From positions 1-35,634 of the forward strand of contig WRCW01000003.1 in NCBI GenBank assembly GCA_009783755.1: a DNA stretch of 35,634 bases, written 5' to 3'. Under the pieces are notes generated by a model, which saw nothing but the letters and a program-made list of their open reading frames with translations, was not told the DNA's origin and did no database searches. The translations under genes and the position numbers were made by a program. This DNA comes from Spirochaetaceae bacterium. Its GTDB lineage: Bacteria; Spirochaetota; Spirochaetia; CADAEX01. Below, one piece after another: positions 16,193-24,231 of the stretch (within the stretch, counting starts at the first letter, position 1; every line of letters begins with the position of its first letter).

Positions 16193-17139
16193 TTAACGAA
16201 TTTATATCTTATATAAGCGATATTCAAAATCTCTCAGCAGCAACTATTAAAGCTTATTCAATAGATATATCTCAATTTGGAGATTATATTAAAGATCAAA
16301 ATATAGACATTTATAATCCTGATAAAAATACAGGAAGAGCTTATGTTGTTCACTTAAAGGATTCAGGATTAGATCCTTCTTCCATAAACAGGAAAGTTAT
16401 TGCTTTAAGAGGATTTTATGATTTTGCTGTTAAGACAAAAAAAGTTTTATTTAACCCTTTTGAAAGAGTAAAAAGTTTAAGACAGGAAAACACTCTTCCG
16501 GAATATTTTCAATACGAAGAGATAGAAAAAATAAGAGAAGCAGCAGGGCAAAGCAGCAGGGAGTTTATACCATATAGAGATCAGGCAATTGTTGATTTTC
16601 TCTATTCAACAGGCTGCAGAATATCAGAAACAGTAACTCTTGATACAGATATGCTTGATATGTATAACGGGACTGCTATGGTTTGCGGTAAAGGAAATAA
16701 AGAACGGATAGTATATTTGGGCGATAAAGCTTTGAAATCACTAAAAGAGTATTTTCAGGCTCTTGGTTATTTTATAGATCTATCTTGCCATAGACTTAAA
16801 AAAGGGTTGCCTGTTTTTGTTAATTTAGCAAAAAAAAGAATAACAGAAAGAGGAATATTTTATCTTATCAATAAGATGGCTGATAATGCTGATATTAAAA
16901 AGCGGGTTTCTCCGCATGTATACAGGCACTCTTTTGCAACACACTTGATCGAAGAAGGGGCTGATATAAGGTATGTTCAGGAGATGCTTGGTCATGAGAG
17001 TCTTTCAACTACCCAGGTGTATACACATGTAGGAATTGGAAGGCTTAAACAGGTTTATCGCATGGCGCATCCGCATGGCAGTTTAAACAATGAAAAGAAA
17101 GAAGATCAGAGAAAAAAGTTAAGGAGTATTAAAAACTAA
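16189..17139 (+). CDS. xerC: Xer-type tyrosine recombinase (copy 2, CodV-like position)
   Basis: Second complete Xer recombinase, 316 aa. Catalytic residues: Arg144 (TGCRISE), Lys168 (GKGNKER), His243 and Arg246 ([12 protein letters not shown]), His269 (MLGHESL) and Tyr278 (QVYTH). Its place between topA and hslV equals that of codV (xerC-like) in Bacillus, so I favour XerC, with copy 1 as the likely partner; this is by context only. GTG start at 16189 overlaps the topA stop (GTGA) after AGGTGAAGAAGA. The two window copies are clearly different proteins, similar mainly around the catalytic motifs, so they are not a recent duplication. Confidence 0.88.
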   Translation: MINEFISYISDIQNLSAATIKAYSIDISQFGDYIKDQNIDIYNPDKNTGRAYVVHLKDSGLDPSSINRKVIALRGFYDFAVKTKKVLFNPFERVKSLRQENTLPEYFQYEEIEKIREAAGQSSREFIPYRDQAIVDFLYSTGCRISETVTLDTDMLDMYNGTAMVCGKGNKERIVYLGDKALKSLKEYFQALGYFIDLSCHRLKKGLPVFVNLAKKRITERGIFYLINKMADNADIKKRVSPHVYRHSFATHLIEEGADIRYVQEMLGHESLSTTQVYTHVGIGRLKQVYRMAHPHGSLNNEKKEDQRKKLRSIKN

Positions 17140-17675
17140 TGAAAGTAAGAAGCACTACAGTTCTTGCTGTAAAAAAAGATGGAAATGTTGCAATGGCTGC
17201 TGACGGGCAGGTAACTTTTGGAAATACTGTTATGAAAGGAAATGCTAAAAAAGTAAGAAAAATATATGATGGAAAAATTATAGTAGGATTTGCAGGAGCA
17301 ACTGCAGATGCTTTTACGCTTTTTGAGAAATTCGAAGCAAAAGTAAAAGAATATAAAGCGGATATTACACGAGCTGCTGTAGAACTCGCAAAAGATTGGA
17401 GAACAGACAGAATATTAAGAAGACTCGAAGCCATGTTATTGGTAGCAGATAAAGAAAAAATACTTCTTATTTCAGGTACCGGAGATGTTGTGGAACCAGA
17501 AGAAGGGGTAATAGGGATAGGTTCCGGAGCTAATTATGCATATTCTGCTGCGCTTGCTTATCTTGATTGTTCTGCCCTTACTGCAGGTGAGATAGCATTG
17601 AAATCACTTAAAATTGCTGCCAAGGTTTGTATATATACAAATGATAATTTTATACTGGAGGAAATCAATGCTTGA
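17139..17675 (+). CDS. hslV: HslV, peptidase subunit of the HslUV protease
   Basis: Proteasome-beta-like threonine peptidase that forms a double ring capped by HslU. The N-terminus [11 protein letters not shown] would be trimmed to expose Thr6, the nucleophile. Downstream are [56 protein letters not shown] and [15 protein letters not shown], all diagnostic of HslV. 178 aa is standard. The ATG overlaps the stop of the recombinase gene by one base (TAATG), with AAGGAG about 13 bases upstream. The 3' end overlaps hslU by eight bases. Confidence 0.97.
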   Translation: MKVRSTTVLAVKKDGNVAMAADGQVTFGNTVMKGNAKKVRKIYDGKIIVGFAGATADAFTLFEKFEAKVKEYKADITRAAVELAKDWRTDRILRRLEAMLLVADKEKILLISGTGDVVEPEEGVIGIGSGANYAYSAALAYLDCSALTAGEIALKSLKIAAKVCIYTNDNFILEEINA

Positions 17676-19056
17676 ACTTGAAGAGCTTTCTCCAAAACAA
17701 ATTGTTGTTGAACTTGATAAATATATAATTGGTCAGAAAAAAGCAAAAAAAGCAGTTGCTATTGCGCTTCGTAATCGCGTAAGAAGGCAAAAGCTTGATC
17801 AAGCAATGAGAGAAGAAGTAGCTCCTAAAAATATTATTATGATAGGACCTACAGGAGTTGGAAAAACAGAAATAGCAAAAAGGTTATCGAAGTTATGCGG
17901 CGCTCCATTTTTAAAAGTAGAAGCAACAAAATATACAGAAGTAGGATATGTAGGCCGTGATGTTGAATCAATGGTAAGAGATCTTATGAATGTTGCAATA
18001 AATATGGTAAAAGCTGAGATGAGGGAACAAGTTATAAAAGAAGCAGAGGAGAGAACAGAAGATATAATTCTTGATTTTCTTCTCCCAGGAGCAAAAACCA
18101 AACCGCAGCAACCGCAACCTGATCAAATAAATCAGGGAGCTATTCCTCTTCCGGAAGTTATTGATGAAAGAACAATATCAACGCGCGAGAAATTCAGGGA
18201 TATGCTTAAAAAAGGGATGTTTGAAGATAAAGAAATTGATGTCAATGTGTCAAAAAAAGCAATGCCTGCATTTGAAATATTTTCAGGATCAAATTTCGAA
18301 GAAATGGATTTGAATCTTGGAGGAATTGCTGGTATTTTTGGCAACAATAAAAAGAAAAAAAGAAAAATGACTATAAAAAATGCAAGAGAAGTGATTCTCA
18401 ATGAAGAAATAGACAAGTTGATTGATACAGATAAAGCTGCTGATATTGCAAAAGAGCGAGTACAGGAGATGGGGATAATATTTATCGATGAAATTGACAA
18501 GGTTGCAGGAAAAGAAAACCGAAGCGGAGGCGTAGATGTATCCCGTGAAGGTGTACAGCGCGATCTTTTGCCTATAGTTGAAGGGAGTAAGGTAAATACA
18601 AAATATGGAATGATAGATACAGCGCATATACTTTTTATTGCAGCCGGAGCTTTTCATATGAGCAAACCTTCTGATCTTATTCCTGAACTTCAGGGAAGAT
18701 TTCCAATAAGAGTAGAACTTGAGGCTCTTGGGGCAGAAGATTTTGAAAGAATCCTTACTCAGCCTGAAAATGCTCTTATTAAACAATATAAAGAACTTTT
18801 AAAAACAGAAGAGATAACTCTTGAATTTACAGATGATGCTGTTAAAAGACTTTCTTATCTTGCTCAGGAAGTTAACTCAAAAACAGAAAATATAGGAGCA
18901 AGAAGGCTTCATACAGTAATGGAGTTCCTGCTTGAAGATGTTTCTTTCGAAGCAAGTGAATTAAAAGGGCAGACAATCAGTATAACACCTGAATATATCA
19001 ATGAAAAACTTGGAAATATTATCGAAGATCAGGATTTAAGCAGGTACATTTTATGA
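17668..19056 (+). CDS. hslU: HslU, ATPase subunit of the HslUV protease
   Basis: AAA+ unfoldase that feeds proteins to HslV. Walker A is [14 protein letters not shown] (60-73), followed by [23 protein letters not shown] (quoted in part: the pore loop GYVGRD), Walker [12 protein letters not shown], the second-region motifs [11 protein letters not shown] and [12 protein letters not shown], and the C-terminal DLSRYIL that inserts into HslV. The intermediate I-domain (about 130-240) is Lys- and Met-rich. The track ORF starts at 17614; I use the ATG at 17668 because TGGAGGAAATCA precedes it and [13 protein letters not shown] matches the family start. 462 aa. Confidence 0.97.
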   Translation: MLELEELSPKQIVVELDKYIIGQKKAKKAVAIALRNRVRRQKLDQAMREEVAPKNIIMIGPTGVGKTEIAKRLSKLCGAPFLKVEATKYTEVGYVGRDVESMVRDLMNVAINMVKAEMREQVIKEAEERTEDIILDFLLPGAKTKPQQPQPDQINQGAIPLPEVIDERTISTREKFRDMLKKGMFEDKEIDVNVSKKAMPAFEIFSGSNFEEMDLNLGGIAGIFGNNKKKKRKMTIKNAREVILNEEIDKLIDTDKAADIAKERVQEMGIIFIDEIDKVAGKENRSGGVDVSREGVQRDLLPIVEGSKVNTKYGMIDTAHILFIAAGAFHMSKPSDLIPELQGRFPIRVELEALGAEDFERILTQPENALIKQYKELLKTEEITLEFTDDAVKRLSYLAQEVNSKTENIGARRLHTVMEFLLEDVSFEASELKGQTISITPEYINEKLGNIIEDQDLSRYIL

Positions 19057-19122
19057 AAAATCTAATGGGAAGGGATTATAACCCGATATTTAGAGTAAGG
19101 TCTATTTTAAAAGGGGCAAGTT
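19051..19122 (+). promoter_or_regulatory. Possible promoter region before flgB
   Basis: The 66-bp gap between hslU and flgB holds two weak promoter-like arrangements. One is sigma70-like, TTATGA (19051-19056) then ATTATA (19075-19080) with an 18-base spacer. The other is CCCGATAT (19082-19089), which resembles the sigma28 -10 box GCCGATAA, with TAATGGGA 11 bases upstream as a poor -35. Known flgB operons of Borrelia and Treponema are reported as sigma70-type. Neither match is strong enough to decide, and the operon may also be read from upstream. Confidence 0.3.
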
Positions 19123-19539
19123 ATGTTTTTAAATAATAGTTATGGAAGAGTAGTTGATATTCTTCATAGATCCATGGATGTCTCAATGCTAAGGAGAAAT
19201 ATAATAGCTGATAATTTGGCTAATGCAGATACTCCGAATTTCAAAAAAAGCATTATAAATTTTGAATCAGAGCTCAAAAGAGCATTTCAATCGCAGAAAA
19301 AACCTGCTCTTGAAGTAAAAATGACGAATGAGAAGCATATACCTTCCTATAAGCCAATAGATTATAGAACTGTAGGCCCAAGAAGGGTTTTAGATTACCT
19401 TACACAGACAGATGCAAATGGGAATAATGTTGATATTGAAGAAGAATCTGTACATATGCTTAAGAACCAGTTGAATTATCAGCTTCTTACACAGGTACTT
19501 TCACACCAATTTAGCCAGATAAGTATGGTTGCAAGGTAG
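19123..19539 (+). CDS. flgB: FlgB, flagellar proximal rod protein
   Basis: Rod component joining FliE and the MS ring to the rest of the rod, exported by the flagellar type III system. The N-terminus carries the rod/hook signature (RNIIADNLANADTPNFKKS, about residues 24-42), and the C-terminal helix HMLKNQLNYQLLTQVLSHQF is typical. 138 aa is the family size. The ATG at 19123 follows AAAAGGGGC. First gene of the flagellar operon. Confidence 0.95.
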   Translation: MFLNNSYGRVVDILHRSMDVSMLRRNIIADNLANADTPNFKKSIINFESELKRAFQSQKKPALEVKMTNEKHIPSYKPIDYRTVGPRRVLDYLTQTDANGNNVDIEEESVHMLKNQLNYQLLTQVLSHQFSQISMVAR

Positions 19540-19548
19540 GAGGTTTAA

Positions 19549-20004
19549 ATGGGTATATTTACAAATATTGATATTGCTGCATCAGGCCTTTCAGCACAAC
19601 GCCTTAGACTTGATGTGATTTCAGATAATTTAGCTAATGCAAACACCACCAGAACTCCGGAAGGGGGCCCTTTTAGAAGAAGCAGGGTCGTTTTTAGACC
19701 AAAAGTATCGCAGCCTTACTGGAGAAGCCCTTTTCTTCCTGCTTTTCTTGATAATGGAGCTGGAAAAGGGGTCAGGGTTGTAAAAATTGAGAAAGATATG
19801 GCTCCATCAAGGCTTGTACATGATCCTACTCATCCGGATGCCATAAAAACAGGACCAAGAACAGGATATGTTGAATATCCGAATACAAATATTATTAATG
19901 AAATGGTTGATATGATATCTGCCACAAGATCGTATGAAGCAAACATTGCACTGGTCAATGGATCAAAAAGCATGTTTCTTAAGGCTTTAGAAATAGGAAA
20001 ATAA
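19549..20004 (+). CDS. flgC: FlgC, flagellar proximal rod protein
   Basis: Rod protein of 151 aa next to FlgB. The N-terminal axial signature is AASGLSAQRLRLDVISDNLA, with NANTTRTPEGGPFRRSRVVF after it, highly characteristic of FlgC. The C-terminus has NIINEMVDMISATRSYEANI, the coiled-coil helix of axial proteins. Strong AGGAGG overlaps the flgB stop region. Confidence 0.97.
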   Translation: MGIFTNIDIAASGLSAQRLRLDVISDNLANANTTRTPEGGPFRRSRVVFRPKVSQPYWRSPFLPAFLDNGAGKGVRVVKIEKDMAPSRLVHDPTHPDAIKTGPRTGYVEYPNTNIINEMVDMISATRSYEANIALVNGSKSMFLKALEIGK

Positions 20005-20012
20005 GGGGGGGG
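20005..20012 (+). promoter_or_regulatory. Eight-G ribosome binding site of fliE
   Basis: A run of exactly eight Gs begins directly after the flgC stop codon and ends five bases before the fliE ATG. It is the only candidate Shine-Dalgarno for fliE. Such a homopolymer is rare in this AT-rich DNA and could vary in length by slippage, changing spacing to the start codon. Confidence 0.65.
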
Positions 20013-20017
20013 AATAA

Positions 20018-20353
20018 ATGGACTTTTTAAAATCAGATCAGGTTTCAGGTCATAGAATAGTGCTAAAAACAACAGATCCAAGACATTTTACAGGTCGTTA
20101 TAACAATACTACAGGACGTCTTGAAAAAGAAAATCCTACTTTTGCAGATAAAATGTTTGAAGCATTACATGGAGTCAATAAATTACACCAGGAAACAACT
20201 GATTTAAGCGTAAAAATGGTTACAGATCCTGATAGCATAGATGCGCATGATATAACAATTGCAATTGCAAAATCAAATGCTGCACTTGCAATAACAAAAG
20301 CTGTTGTTGACAAATCAATTCAGGCCTATAAGGAAATTTTAAGTTTCAGATAA
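20018..20353 (+). CDS. fliE: FliE, flagellar hook-basal body adaptor
   Basis: Small 111-aa protein linking the MS ring to the rod. The C-terminal half is the conserved part: FADKMFEALHGVNKLHQ, then VTDPDSIDAHDITIAIAKS and ALAITKAVVDKSIQAYKEIL, matching FliE's helical domain. Its N-terminal third (SGHRIVLKTTDPRHFTGRYN) is less conserved. Translation appears to depend on an eight-G binding site. Confidence 0.92.
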   Translation: MDFLKSDQVSGHRIVLKTTDPRHFTGRYNNTTGRLEKENPTFADKMFEALHGVNKLHQETTDLSVKMVTDPDSIDAHDITIAIAKSNAALAITKAVVDKSIQAYKEILSFR

Positions 20354-20364
20354 TACAATAATTT

Positions 20365-20390
20365 GGTTATCTGCTAACCGTTCTTTTCTA
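20365..20390 (+). terminator. Weak hairpin with T-rich tail between fliE and fliF
   Basis: GGTTA-TCTGC-TAACC (20365-20379) can form a 5-bp stem, followed by GTTCTTTTCT. It resembles a weak attenuator that could let most polymerases through into fliF. The stem is short and the T-run interrupted, so the evidence is thin. Confidence 0.25.
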
Positions 20391-20404
20391 CTTGGGAGGG
20401 GGAA

Positions 20405-22114
20405 ATGAAAGAGCAATTTAAGAAAATAATAGAGAAGTTACTCGGTGTTTGGACTAAAATTTCTTTGGTCCAAAGAATTATTATTATCGCAGTAATGGTT
20501 GTTGTTTCTATAGCATTTATAATGCTTGCTGCTTACAGCAGCTCACCAGGCATGGTAAGTGTACTATCTTTACCTATAAAAGATGAAAATCTCTTATTTA
20601 AAATATCAGTAAGAATGGATGAAGAAAACATATCTCATCAAATAAATTCCAATGGAATGATATATGTACCAAATGCAATAACAGCAAAGCGTGTTGTATC
20701 CATACTTGCACGTGAAGATTTGATTCCAAAAAATGCATCTCCATGGGATGTGTTTAAAATGGAAAGATGGACAACTACAGATTTTGAAAGAAATGTTAAT
20801 TTGCATCGTGCAATTGCGCAAAGCCTGAGATCACACCTTGAGGCTCTGGATGATATTGATTCTGCAAAAGTTATCCTTGATTTACCTAAAAAAGAAATAT
20901 TTACAGAGGACCAGAAAAAAGTAAGCGCATCAATAGTAATAACTCCAAAACCTGGCTCAGATATAACAAAAAACAAGAAAAAAATGGAAGGTATTGTAAA
21001 GCTTGTTAAATTTGCCATAAGTGGTCTTGAAGAGGACTCTATTAAAATATTGGATAACGAAGGAAACGATTTAAGTGATTTTTCAGGGCTTGCTGAATTC
21101 GACAGACTTAAAAAAACCAAAGAAGAACTAAAAATAAAAAGCCAGCAAGAGGGAAAATATAAAAATCTGATTATACTTTCTTTGAAACAGATATTTGGAC
21201 ATGACCGGGTTGAAATACTAAATATTGATATTGATATTGATTTTAGTGAAAAAGAGATTAGTACAACAGAACATTTCCCTGTAACAATGACTCCTGAAGA
21301 TCCTACAGTTCCATATTCTACAAGAGAAGTTGTCCCCTCAATAACAATCTCAAAAGAATATGTAAATGAACACTTTAGGGGAACAGGTTTTAATCCAGAA
21401 GGCCCTCCGGGAGCAGAAGGACAAACTCCTCCGGCATATAAAGATCTTGAAGGGATGGTAGGAGAATATAAAAGAAACAATGTATTGGAAAATGAAGCTA
21501 TTAATGTAATGCAATCTACTGAAAAAAGAATGCCCTGGTCCATAAAAAGGGTAACTGTAGGGGTTGCAATAGATGGATTATGGAAATGGGAATATGATGA
21601 TACTGGAAATGTAAAACTTAACAGGGATGGCAGTATTGTAAGAAACTATACACCTGTTAGTGATGCAGATATTCAAAAAGCAAAAACTCTCCTGGAACAT
21701 GCTGTTGGCTATAACAGAATAAGGGGAGATTCAGTTACTGTACAGTCGCTCCAGTTTGACAGAACAAAAGAGCACCAGCTAGAAGATGAAAAATTCAGGG
21801 CAAGAATGAGAGCCAGACAAATAGTTACATATTCAATTATAGGACTTCTTGCACTTATAGCATTTTTCATTATTTTCAGGATCATACTCAGAGCTATTGA
21901 AAGAAGAAGAAAACTCAGAGAAGAAGAGCTTGCAAGACAGCATCAGGCTATGCGTGAAGCAGCGCTCAGGAGTGCGGAAGAAGATGCTGTTGGTGTTGAA
22001 ATATCTGTTGAAGACAGAGCAAGACTTGAAATGCAGGAGATGGCTGTTAATATGGCCAGGGAACATCCTGAAGATGTAGCTCAGTTAATAAGAACATGGT
22101 TGTTGGAGGAATAG
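20405..22114 (+). CDS. fliF: FliF, flagellar MS-ring protein
   Basis: Builds the membrane ring that templates the motor. First membrane segment IIIIAVMVVVSIAFIMLAAY (about 24-43), a large periplasmic region with ring-building motifs (RSHLEALDDIDSAKVIL near 140-156), and a second membrane segment YSIIGLLALIAFFIIFRIIL (about 476-495). The cytoplasmic tail ends EHPEDVAQLIRTWLLEE, the FliG-binding peptide. 569 aa is normal. The start has the same 18-base leader, acttgggagggggaaatg, as ftsZ. Confidence 0.97.
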   Translation: MKEQFKKIIEKLLGVWTKISLVQRIIIIAVMVVVSIAFIMLAAYSSSPGMVSVLSLPIKDENLLFKISVRMDEENISHQINSNGMIYVPNAITAKRVVSILAREDLIPKNASPWDVFKMERWTTTDFERNVNLHRAIAQSLRSHLEALDDIDSAKVILDLPKKEIFTEDQKKVSASIVITPKPGSDITKNKKKMEGIVKLVKFAISGLEEDSIKILDNEGNDLSDFSGLAEFDRLKKTKEELKIKSQQEGKYKNLIILSLKQIFGHDRVEILNIDIDIDFSEKEISTTEHFPVTMTPEDPTVPYSTREVVPSITISKEYVNEHFRGTGFNPEGPPGAEGQTPPAYKDLEGMVGEYKRNNVLENEAINVMQSTEKRMPWSIKRVTVGVAIDGLWKWEYDDTGNVKLNRDGSIVRNYTPVSDADIQKAKTLLEHAVGYNRIRGDSVTVQSLQFDRTKEHQLEDEKFRARMRARQIVTYSIIGLLALIAFFIIFRIILRAIERRRKLREEELARQHQAMREAALRSAEEDAVGVEISVEDRARLEMQEMAVNMAREHPEDVAQLIRTWLLEE

Positions 22115-22115
22115 T

Positions 22116-23198
22116 ATGGGAAAAGTACCGGCAGTAAATCCAAACCCGAGTCCAAGTCCAGCGCCTCATCCGCAGCAAAAAAAGGGCGGCGGACTTAGAA
22201 AAGAACTTTCAGGAAGACAGAAAGCAGCTATTTTTCTTGTAACAATAGGATCTGAAATATCTTCTGAAATATTTAAGCACCTTAGGGAAGATGAAATTGA
22301 AGCTCTTACATTCGAAATAGCGCGACTTGAAACTATAGAAGCTGAAGATAAAGACAGGGTTCTCGTTGAATTCAAAGAACTCATGATGGCCCAGGATTTT
22401 ATAACAAGTGGTGGTATTGATTATGCAAGAGAGCTTCTTGAAAAATCTCTGGGAAGCCAGAAAGCAATAGATATTATAAACAGGCTTACAAGTTCTCTTC
22501 AAATAAGGCCTTTTGACTTTATACGAAGAACAGATCCTACACACCTCTTGAACTTTATACAGCAGGAACATCCGCAGACAATTGCCCTTATTCTTGCGTA
22601 TCTTGAACCGGAAAAAGCTTCGATCATCCTTTCAAGCCTACCTCATGAAACACAATCAGATGTTGCAAGGCGTATAGCAACTATGGACAGGACTTCTCCG
22701 GAGACATTAAGGGAAGTTGAGAGAGTTCTTGAGAAAAAACTTTCAACACTATCCAGTGAAGACTATACATCTGCAGGAGGTGTTGAAAGCATTGTTGAAA
22801 TACTCAATAGAGTAGACAGGTCAACAGAAAAGACAATCATAGAATCTCTTGAAGAGGAAGACCCTGAGCTTGCAGAAGAAATCAAGAAGAGAATGTTTGT
22901 ATTCGAAGATATTGTACTTCTCGATGATAGGGCAATTCAGAAAGTATTGCGTGAGGTTGATCAACAAGAACTTGGAAAAGCGCTTAAAGCTGTCGATAAT
23001 GAGGTACAGGATAAAATATTTAAAAATATGTCTAAAAGAGCTGCTACTACTCTTAGGGAAGATATGGAGTTTATGGGACCCATCAGACTTAAAGATGTTG
23101 AAGAAGCTCAGCAGAAAATTGTATCTGTTATTAGAAAACTTGAAGAACAAGGTGATATTGTTGTTGCAAGATCTGGTGAAGATGAAATGGTTGTATAA
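22116..23198 (+). CDS. fliG: FliG, flagellar motor switch protein (FliG2-like position)
   Basis: Rotor protein between FliF and FliM that interacts with MotA to generate torque. The N-terminal domain begins LSGRQKAAIFLVTIGSEISS after a proline-rich extension (NPNPSPSPAPHPQ) and a Lys/Gly stretch. The middle domain has FIQQEHPQTIALILAYLEPE, a classical EHPQ motif. The C-terminal domain shows FEDIVLLDDRAIQKVLREVD with alternating charges of the torque helix. Ends at a double stop (TAATAA). Many spirochaetes have two FliG copies; the one after fliF in the flgB operon corresponds to FliG2, the assembly-critical copy in Borrelia. 360 aa. Confidence 0.96.
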   Translation: MGKVPAVNPNPSPSPAPHPQQKKGGGLRKELSGRQKAAIFLVTIGSEISSEIFKHLREDEIEALTFEIARLETIEAEDKDRVLVEFKELMMAQDFITSGGIDYARELLEKSLGSQKAIDIINRLTSSLQIRPFDFIRRTDPTHLLNFIQQEHPQTIALILAYLEPEKASIILSSLPHETQSDVARRIATMDRTSPETLREVERVLEKKLSTLSSEDYTSAGGVESIVEILNRVDRSTEKTIIESLEEEDPELAEEIKKRMFVFEDIVLLDDRAIQKVLREVDQQELGKALKAVDNEVQDKIFKNMSKRAATTLREDMEFMGPIRLKDVEEAQQKIVSVIRKLEEQGDIVVARSGEDEMVV

Positions 23199-23207
23199 TA
23201 AGGAGTT

Positions 23208-23240
23208 ATACAGTGATTAACTTTATGCTAATCACTGTAA
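23208..23240 (+). repeat. 11-bp inverted repeat between fliG and fliH
   Basis: TACAGTGATTA (23209-23219) and TAATCACTGTA (23229-23239) form a perfect 11-bp stem with a nine-base loop, the strongest hairpin inside the flagellar operon. No T-run follows, so it is more likely an RNA stability, processing or translation-control element, or a protein operator, than a terminator. It coincides with a small ORF. Confidence 0.65.
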
Positions 23241-23293
23241 TATTTGCAGGAGGTTTCAGTTGGCAAGAAATGTTTTTCATTCTTCAGAAGTAA
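23213..23293 (+). CDS. Possible 26-codon hydrophobic leader peptide before fliH
   Basis: A GTG at 23213 follows AAGGAG (23200-23205) at an ideal seven-base spacing and opens a 26-codon frame ending TAA at 23291-23293, overlapping the fliH start in another frame. The peptide reads MINFMLITVIFAGGFSWQEM then FFILQK, with a hydrophobic stretch long enough for a small membrane peptide. Translating it would open the 11-bp hairpin and bring ribosomes across the fliH binding site. Whether it is made is unknown; the spacing could be chance. Confidence 0.3.
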   Translation: MINFMLITVIFAGGFSWQEMFFILQK

Positions 23294-24183
23294 AAAAACT
23301 CAGTAATACGGTTTATCTTGAACCAATAAAAAGTGAAATTGAAGAGATAGAAGAGATCCCTGATGTAGAAGAATATACAGGTCCTACTGCCGATGATCTT
23401 CGAAGAGAAGCAGAGGCTTTTAAGGAAATTTGGGAAAAAGAAAAACTTGAGATGATTGAGAATGCAAAAAAAGAGGCTTCCAGAATTGTTGAGGAAGCAA
23501 AGCAAAATGCATTTGAAGAAGTTAAAAAAGGGAAAAATGAATCACAAAAAATAATCCAGGAAGCCACAGATCAGTCAGCTGAAACTGAAAAAACAGCTTC
23601 TGAAAAATATGAGCAGATGGTAAAAGAGGCTTCGGAAAAGGTCATAGTTATAGAAAAAGATGCACATGATACAGGCTATAAAGATGGTTTGGAAAAAGGT
23701 TTTGAATCAGGCAAGGGAGAAGTAGAAAGACTTATTGAAAAAGTACACCAGGTTCTAAATACAGCAATTGAAAAGAGAATTGCAATTATTGAAGAATCTG
23801 AAACACAGCTAATAAATGTTGTTCTCCTGATTTCACAGAAAGTAATAAAAGTAATTTCTGAGAATCAGAAAAATGTTGTAATCAATAATGTTATCCAGGC
23901 GCTGCGCAAGCTTAAAACCAGAGGAGAAGTAGTTGTAAGAGTAAATCTCGATGATGTAAAACTTACCACTGAGCATATAAAAGATTTTATGAAAATGGTT
24001 GATAATGTAAGGTCAATTACAGTTCTTGAAGATTCTACAGTTGATAAGGGCGGAGCAATAATTGAAACAGATTTTGGAGAGATAGATGCAAGAATATCAT
24101 CGCAGCTTAATGAAATCAAAGACAAGATTCTTGATCTTACTCCTATAAAATCAAAAACAGATATTACAGAAGATTTTATATAA
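23260..24183 (+). CDS. fliH: FliH, regulator of the flagellar export ATPase
   Basis: Stator-stalk protein that binds FliI and links it to the C-ring. The N-terminus is acidic (SEIEEIEEIPDVEEYTG), the middle (about 45-130) is a long Lys/Glu coiled coil (EKLEMIENAKKEASRIVEEA), and the C-terminal domain contains LINVVLLISQKVIKVI and GGAIIETDFGEIDARISSQL, matching the FliH/vacuolar-ATPase E-type fold. Start is a TTG at 23260 preceded by GCAGGAGG at normal spacing. 307 aa is on the long side, as is usual in spirochaetes. Confidence 0.9.
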   Translation: MARNVFHSSEVKKLSNTVYLEPIKSEIEEIEEIPDVEEYTGPTADDLRREAEAFKEIWEKEKLEMIENAKKEASRIVEEAKQNAFEEVKKGKNESQKIIQEATDQSAETEKTASEKYEQMVKEASEKVIVIEKDAHDTGYKDGLEKGFESGKGEVERLIEKVHQVLNTAIEKRIAIIEESETQLINVVLLISQKVIKVISENQKNVVINNVIQALRKLKTRGEVVVRVNLDDVKLTTEHIKDFMKMVDNVRSITVLEDSTVDKGGAIIETDFGEIDARISSQLNEIKDKILDLTPIKSKTDITEDFI

Positions 24184-24220
24184 TATTTTGTTTTTGTCTG
24201 ATCAAAGTGCTTAAAAGCCA

Positions 24221-24231
24221 GGGGAGGGGGG
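24221..24231 (+). promoter_or_regulatory. G-rich ribosome binding site of fliI
   Basis: GGGGAGGGGGG directly abuts the ATG of fliI. The upstream GGGGAGG part supplies a usable Shine-Dalgarno distance; the six Gs touching the start codon are unusual. Confidence 0.6.

Noticed and set aside
11395-17139. The two tyrosine recombinases as signs of an integrated mobile element
   Set aside because: Both are Xer-like in length and motifs, are overlapped by housekeeping genes, and have no att repeats, tRNA gene or phage genes around them.
20638-21543. 301-aa minus-strand ORF opposite fliF
   Set aside because: It is antisense to a fully convincing fliF, rich in Ser, Phe and Ile as expected for the mirror of AT-rich codons, and has no domain signature or binding site.
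22849-23220. 123-aa forward ORF in another frame of fliG
   Set aside because: Overlaps the conserved FliG C-terminal domain; its Lys/Leu-rich sequence is typical frame-shifted coding DNA.
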